A stretch of DNA of 64,000 nt from Paraburkholderia hayleyella (lineage in GTDB: Bacteria > Pseudomonadota > Gammaproteobacteria > Burkholderiales > Burkholderiaceae): contig NZ_QPES01000001.1 in assembly GCF_009455685.1 (NCBI RefSeq), forward strand, positions 62,001 through 126,000. Reading direction: 5' to 3'. Each line of letters starts with the position of its first letter. Positions within the stretch are counted from its first letter, which is position 1. A program made the translations under genes and the position numbers. The notes under the pieces are model-generated. The model did not search any database, had not been told where the DNA came from, and worked only from the letters and a program-made list of their open reading frames with translations. This document shows, one piece after another, positions 62,942 through 64,000 of this stretch.

Positions 62942-63277
62942 ATGAAAACCTCCCGTCGCACCTTTTTGCTCACTAGTCTGGGGGCTGCTTCAAGCTTCGC
63001 CCTTTCACGCCAGGCGCTCGCCGCACCCTCCACCGTCACCGCGGCAGCCCCGGTAAAAATCGCGGAAAACGACCCCGTTGCGCTCGCACTCGGTTATGCC
63101 CCGGACGCCACCACCGTCGACAAAAAGAAATACGTGAAATATGCCGCAGGCCAGGACTGCGGCAATTGCAGTTTTTATCAGGGCAAAACTACTGAGCCGT
63201 GGGCCCATTGCCCGATGTTCGGCAACAAACTGGTGGCCAGCAAGGCGTGGTGCAACGCCTATAGCAAAAGAACCTGA
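62942..63277 (+). CDS. High-potential iron-sulfur protein (HiPIP), Tat-exported
   Basis: A 111-residue precursor with a twin-arginine signal (SRRTFLLTSLGAASS, cleaved near residue 28) and four cysteines for one [4Fe-4S] cluster: CGNC, HCPMFG and WCNAY. HiPIPs are periplasmic one-electron carriers. A purine-rich GGAG precedes the ATG at 62942. A terminator follows at 63377. HiPIP can feed electrons to terminal oxidases; no obvious partner is in the window. Confidence 0.93.
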   Translation: MKTSRRTFLLTSLGAASSFALSRQALAAPSTVTAAAPVKIAENDPVALALGYAPDATTVDKKKYVKYAAGQDCGNCSFYQGKTTEPWAHCPMFGNKLVASKAWCNAYSKRT

Positions 63278-63376
63278 GAACCCTGAATATTGGCTGGCAT
63301 CATTTTCAAGATAATCTGCGCACAGAGCGCTAGACCATTCGATTAATTGCAGACAGCCCATGTCTGCTCCTGCAAG

Positions 63377-63409
63377 GCGCTTGCCGCGATCTGCGACAAG
63401 CGCTTTTTT
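63377..63409 (+). terminator. Intrinsic terminator after the HiPIP gene
   Basis: GCGCTTG pairs with CAAGCGC across a 13-base loop, followed by six T. It lies 100 bases past the HiPIP stop. Confidence 0.85.
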
Positions 63410-63531
63410 GTTTGTGCTTGAAAGACATGGCACGGCTCTCTACACTCGCCATGCGTTTTACATCGACTTGCTCCGTCTGGGCGAACCGCCTGAGACGCGT
63501 TACCACGCTATTCCACATGTTGGAGATATAG

Positions 63532-64000
63532 ATGGCACCGGCATCAAAGAGCCTCAACAACCGGGCGATCGCCGCTGCGGTCGTCGGCAACGCACTCGAA
63601 TGGTATGACTTCACCGTGTTCGGCTTCATGACGGTGGTGATCGCCGAACTGTTCTTTCCTACCCATGATGAATACTCGTCGTTGCTCCTCGCCACGGCAA
63701 GTTTCGGCGTAGCTTTTTTCATGCGGCCAATTGGCGGCATCGTGCTGGGGCTATACGCCGATCGCGCAGGACGCAAGGCCGCACTCACCATGGTGATAGC
63801 GCTGATGACGCTCGGCATCTTGCTGCTTGCCATTGCGCCACCCTATTCAGCAATCGGCATTGGCGCGCCCATCATCATCGTGGTGGGCCGGTTACTGCAG
63901 GGGTTTTCGGCCGGCGGAGAGTTCGGCAGCTCAACGGCATTGCTCATCGAAGCCGCACCGCCCTCCCGCCGTGGCTATTACGGCAGTTGGCAAATGGCCA
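63532..64000 (+). CDS. MFS transporter, MHS/ProP-like (3' end outside window)
   Basis: The first 156 residues of a major facilitator permease of the metabolite:H+ symporter type. VVGNALEWYDFTVFGF near residue 20 is the MHS-family hallmark, GLYADRAGRKAAL near 80 is the MFS loop 2-3 motif, and GRLLQGFSAGGEFGSS near 125 is typical of ProP/citrate-type members. GGAG lies seven bases before the ATG at 63532. The gene is truncated by the window edge; substrate (proline, betaine, citrate or another acid) is open. Confidence 0.88.
   Translation, partial: MAPASKSLNNRAIAAAVVGNALEWYDFTVFGFMTVVIAELFFPTHDEYSSLLLATASFGVAFFMRPIGGIVLGLYADRAGRKAALTMVIALMTLGILLLAIAPPYSAIGIGAPIIIVVGRLLQGFSAGGEFGSSTALLIEAAPPSRRGYYGSWQMA

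Noticed and set aside
1..64000. Prophage, insertion sequence, tRNA or rRNA
   Set aside because: No transposase, integrase (other than XerC), structural phage gene or tRNA-like cloverleaf was seen on reading both strands; a tRNA scan would settle this.

Overview
The window is a GC-rich, gene-dense chromosomal segment of a betaproteobacterium, most likely Burkholderiaceae (Burkholderia sensu lato). The protein set supports this: a QueE with the CX14CX2C radical-SAM loop, a DksA with a degenerate zinc finger, a RegB/RegA pair, mreBCD-mrdA-rodA, metXW, and the lpxL/dapF/DUF484/xerC block next to metK. No rRNA, tRNA, CRISPR array, insertion sequence or prophage was seen. All assignments come from reading the sequence; no database search was run.

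Region 1 (1-8923) looks like a C2-sulfonate (taurine) dissimilation locus. It holds the end of phosphate acetyltransferase (pta), a cytoplasmic three-subunit molybdoenzyme resembling the sulfite dehydrogenase SoeABC, an amino-acid permease, and a large FAD oxidoreductase with a small NTF2-like partner that match taurine dehydrogenase TauYX in size and order. Proposed flow: taurine uptake, oxidative deamination to sulfoacetaldehyde, cleavage by Xsc (expected just left of the window) to acetyl phosphate and sulfite, then acetyl-CoA by Pta and sulfate by SoeABC. Region 2 (9.1-11.2 kb) is the 7-deazaguanine operon queC-queE-queD, with a terminator-like hairpin in its leader. Region 3 (11.2-17.6 kb, minus strand) is the cell-shape operon mreB-mreC-mreD-mrdA-rodA. 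Region 4 (18.2-23.5 kb, plus) is gatCAB, a PPK2 polyphosphate kinase and xthA.

Region 5 (23.5-32.3 kb, mostly minus) carries an AmpG-like permease, metX-metW, an HdeD-like membrane protein with a probable 5' frameshift, slmA, a HAD nucleotidase, argB, a small CWC protein and a TPR glycosyltransferase-like protein. Region 6 (32.4-45.3 kb) has regB-regA, hslVU with a possible heat-shock promoter, dksA and a CobW-type GTPase, an RlmI-like methyltransferase, xerC, DUF484, dapF, an LpxL-type acyltransferase and divergent metK with a palindromic leader. Region 7 (45.6-52.7 kb) is more accessory: an 838-residue SARP/BTAD-cyclase-STAND regulator ending in an 11-bp tandem repeat, a phytanoyl-CoA-dioxygenase-like protein, three very small proteins, an SrkA kinase and an AT-rich orphan membrane protein with its own terminator. 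Region 8 (52.7-64 kb) has xdhC, a second permease, a NarL-type two-component pair, a repeat-dense gap, fpr, an EEP nuclease-like protein, a Lon-like AAA ATPase without protease domain, an LhgO-like oxidase, a Tat-exported HiPIP and the start of an MHS-type transporter.

A recurring feature is perfect short tandem repeats (7, 9, 11, 12, 15 and 24 nt), mostly between genes or at gene ends.
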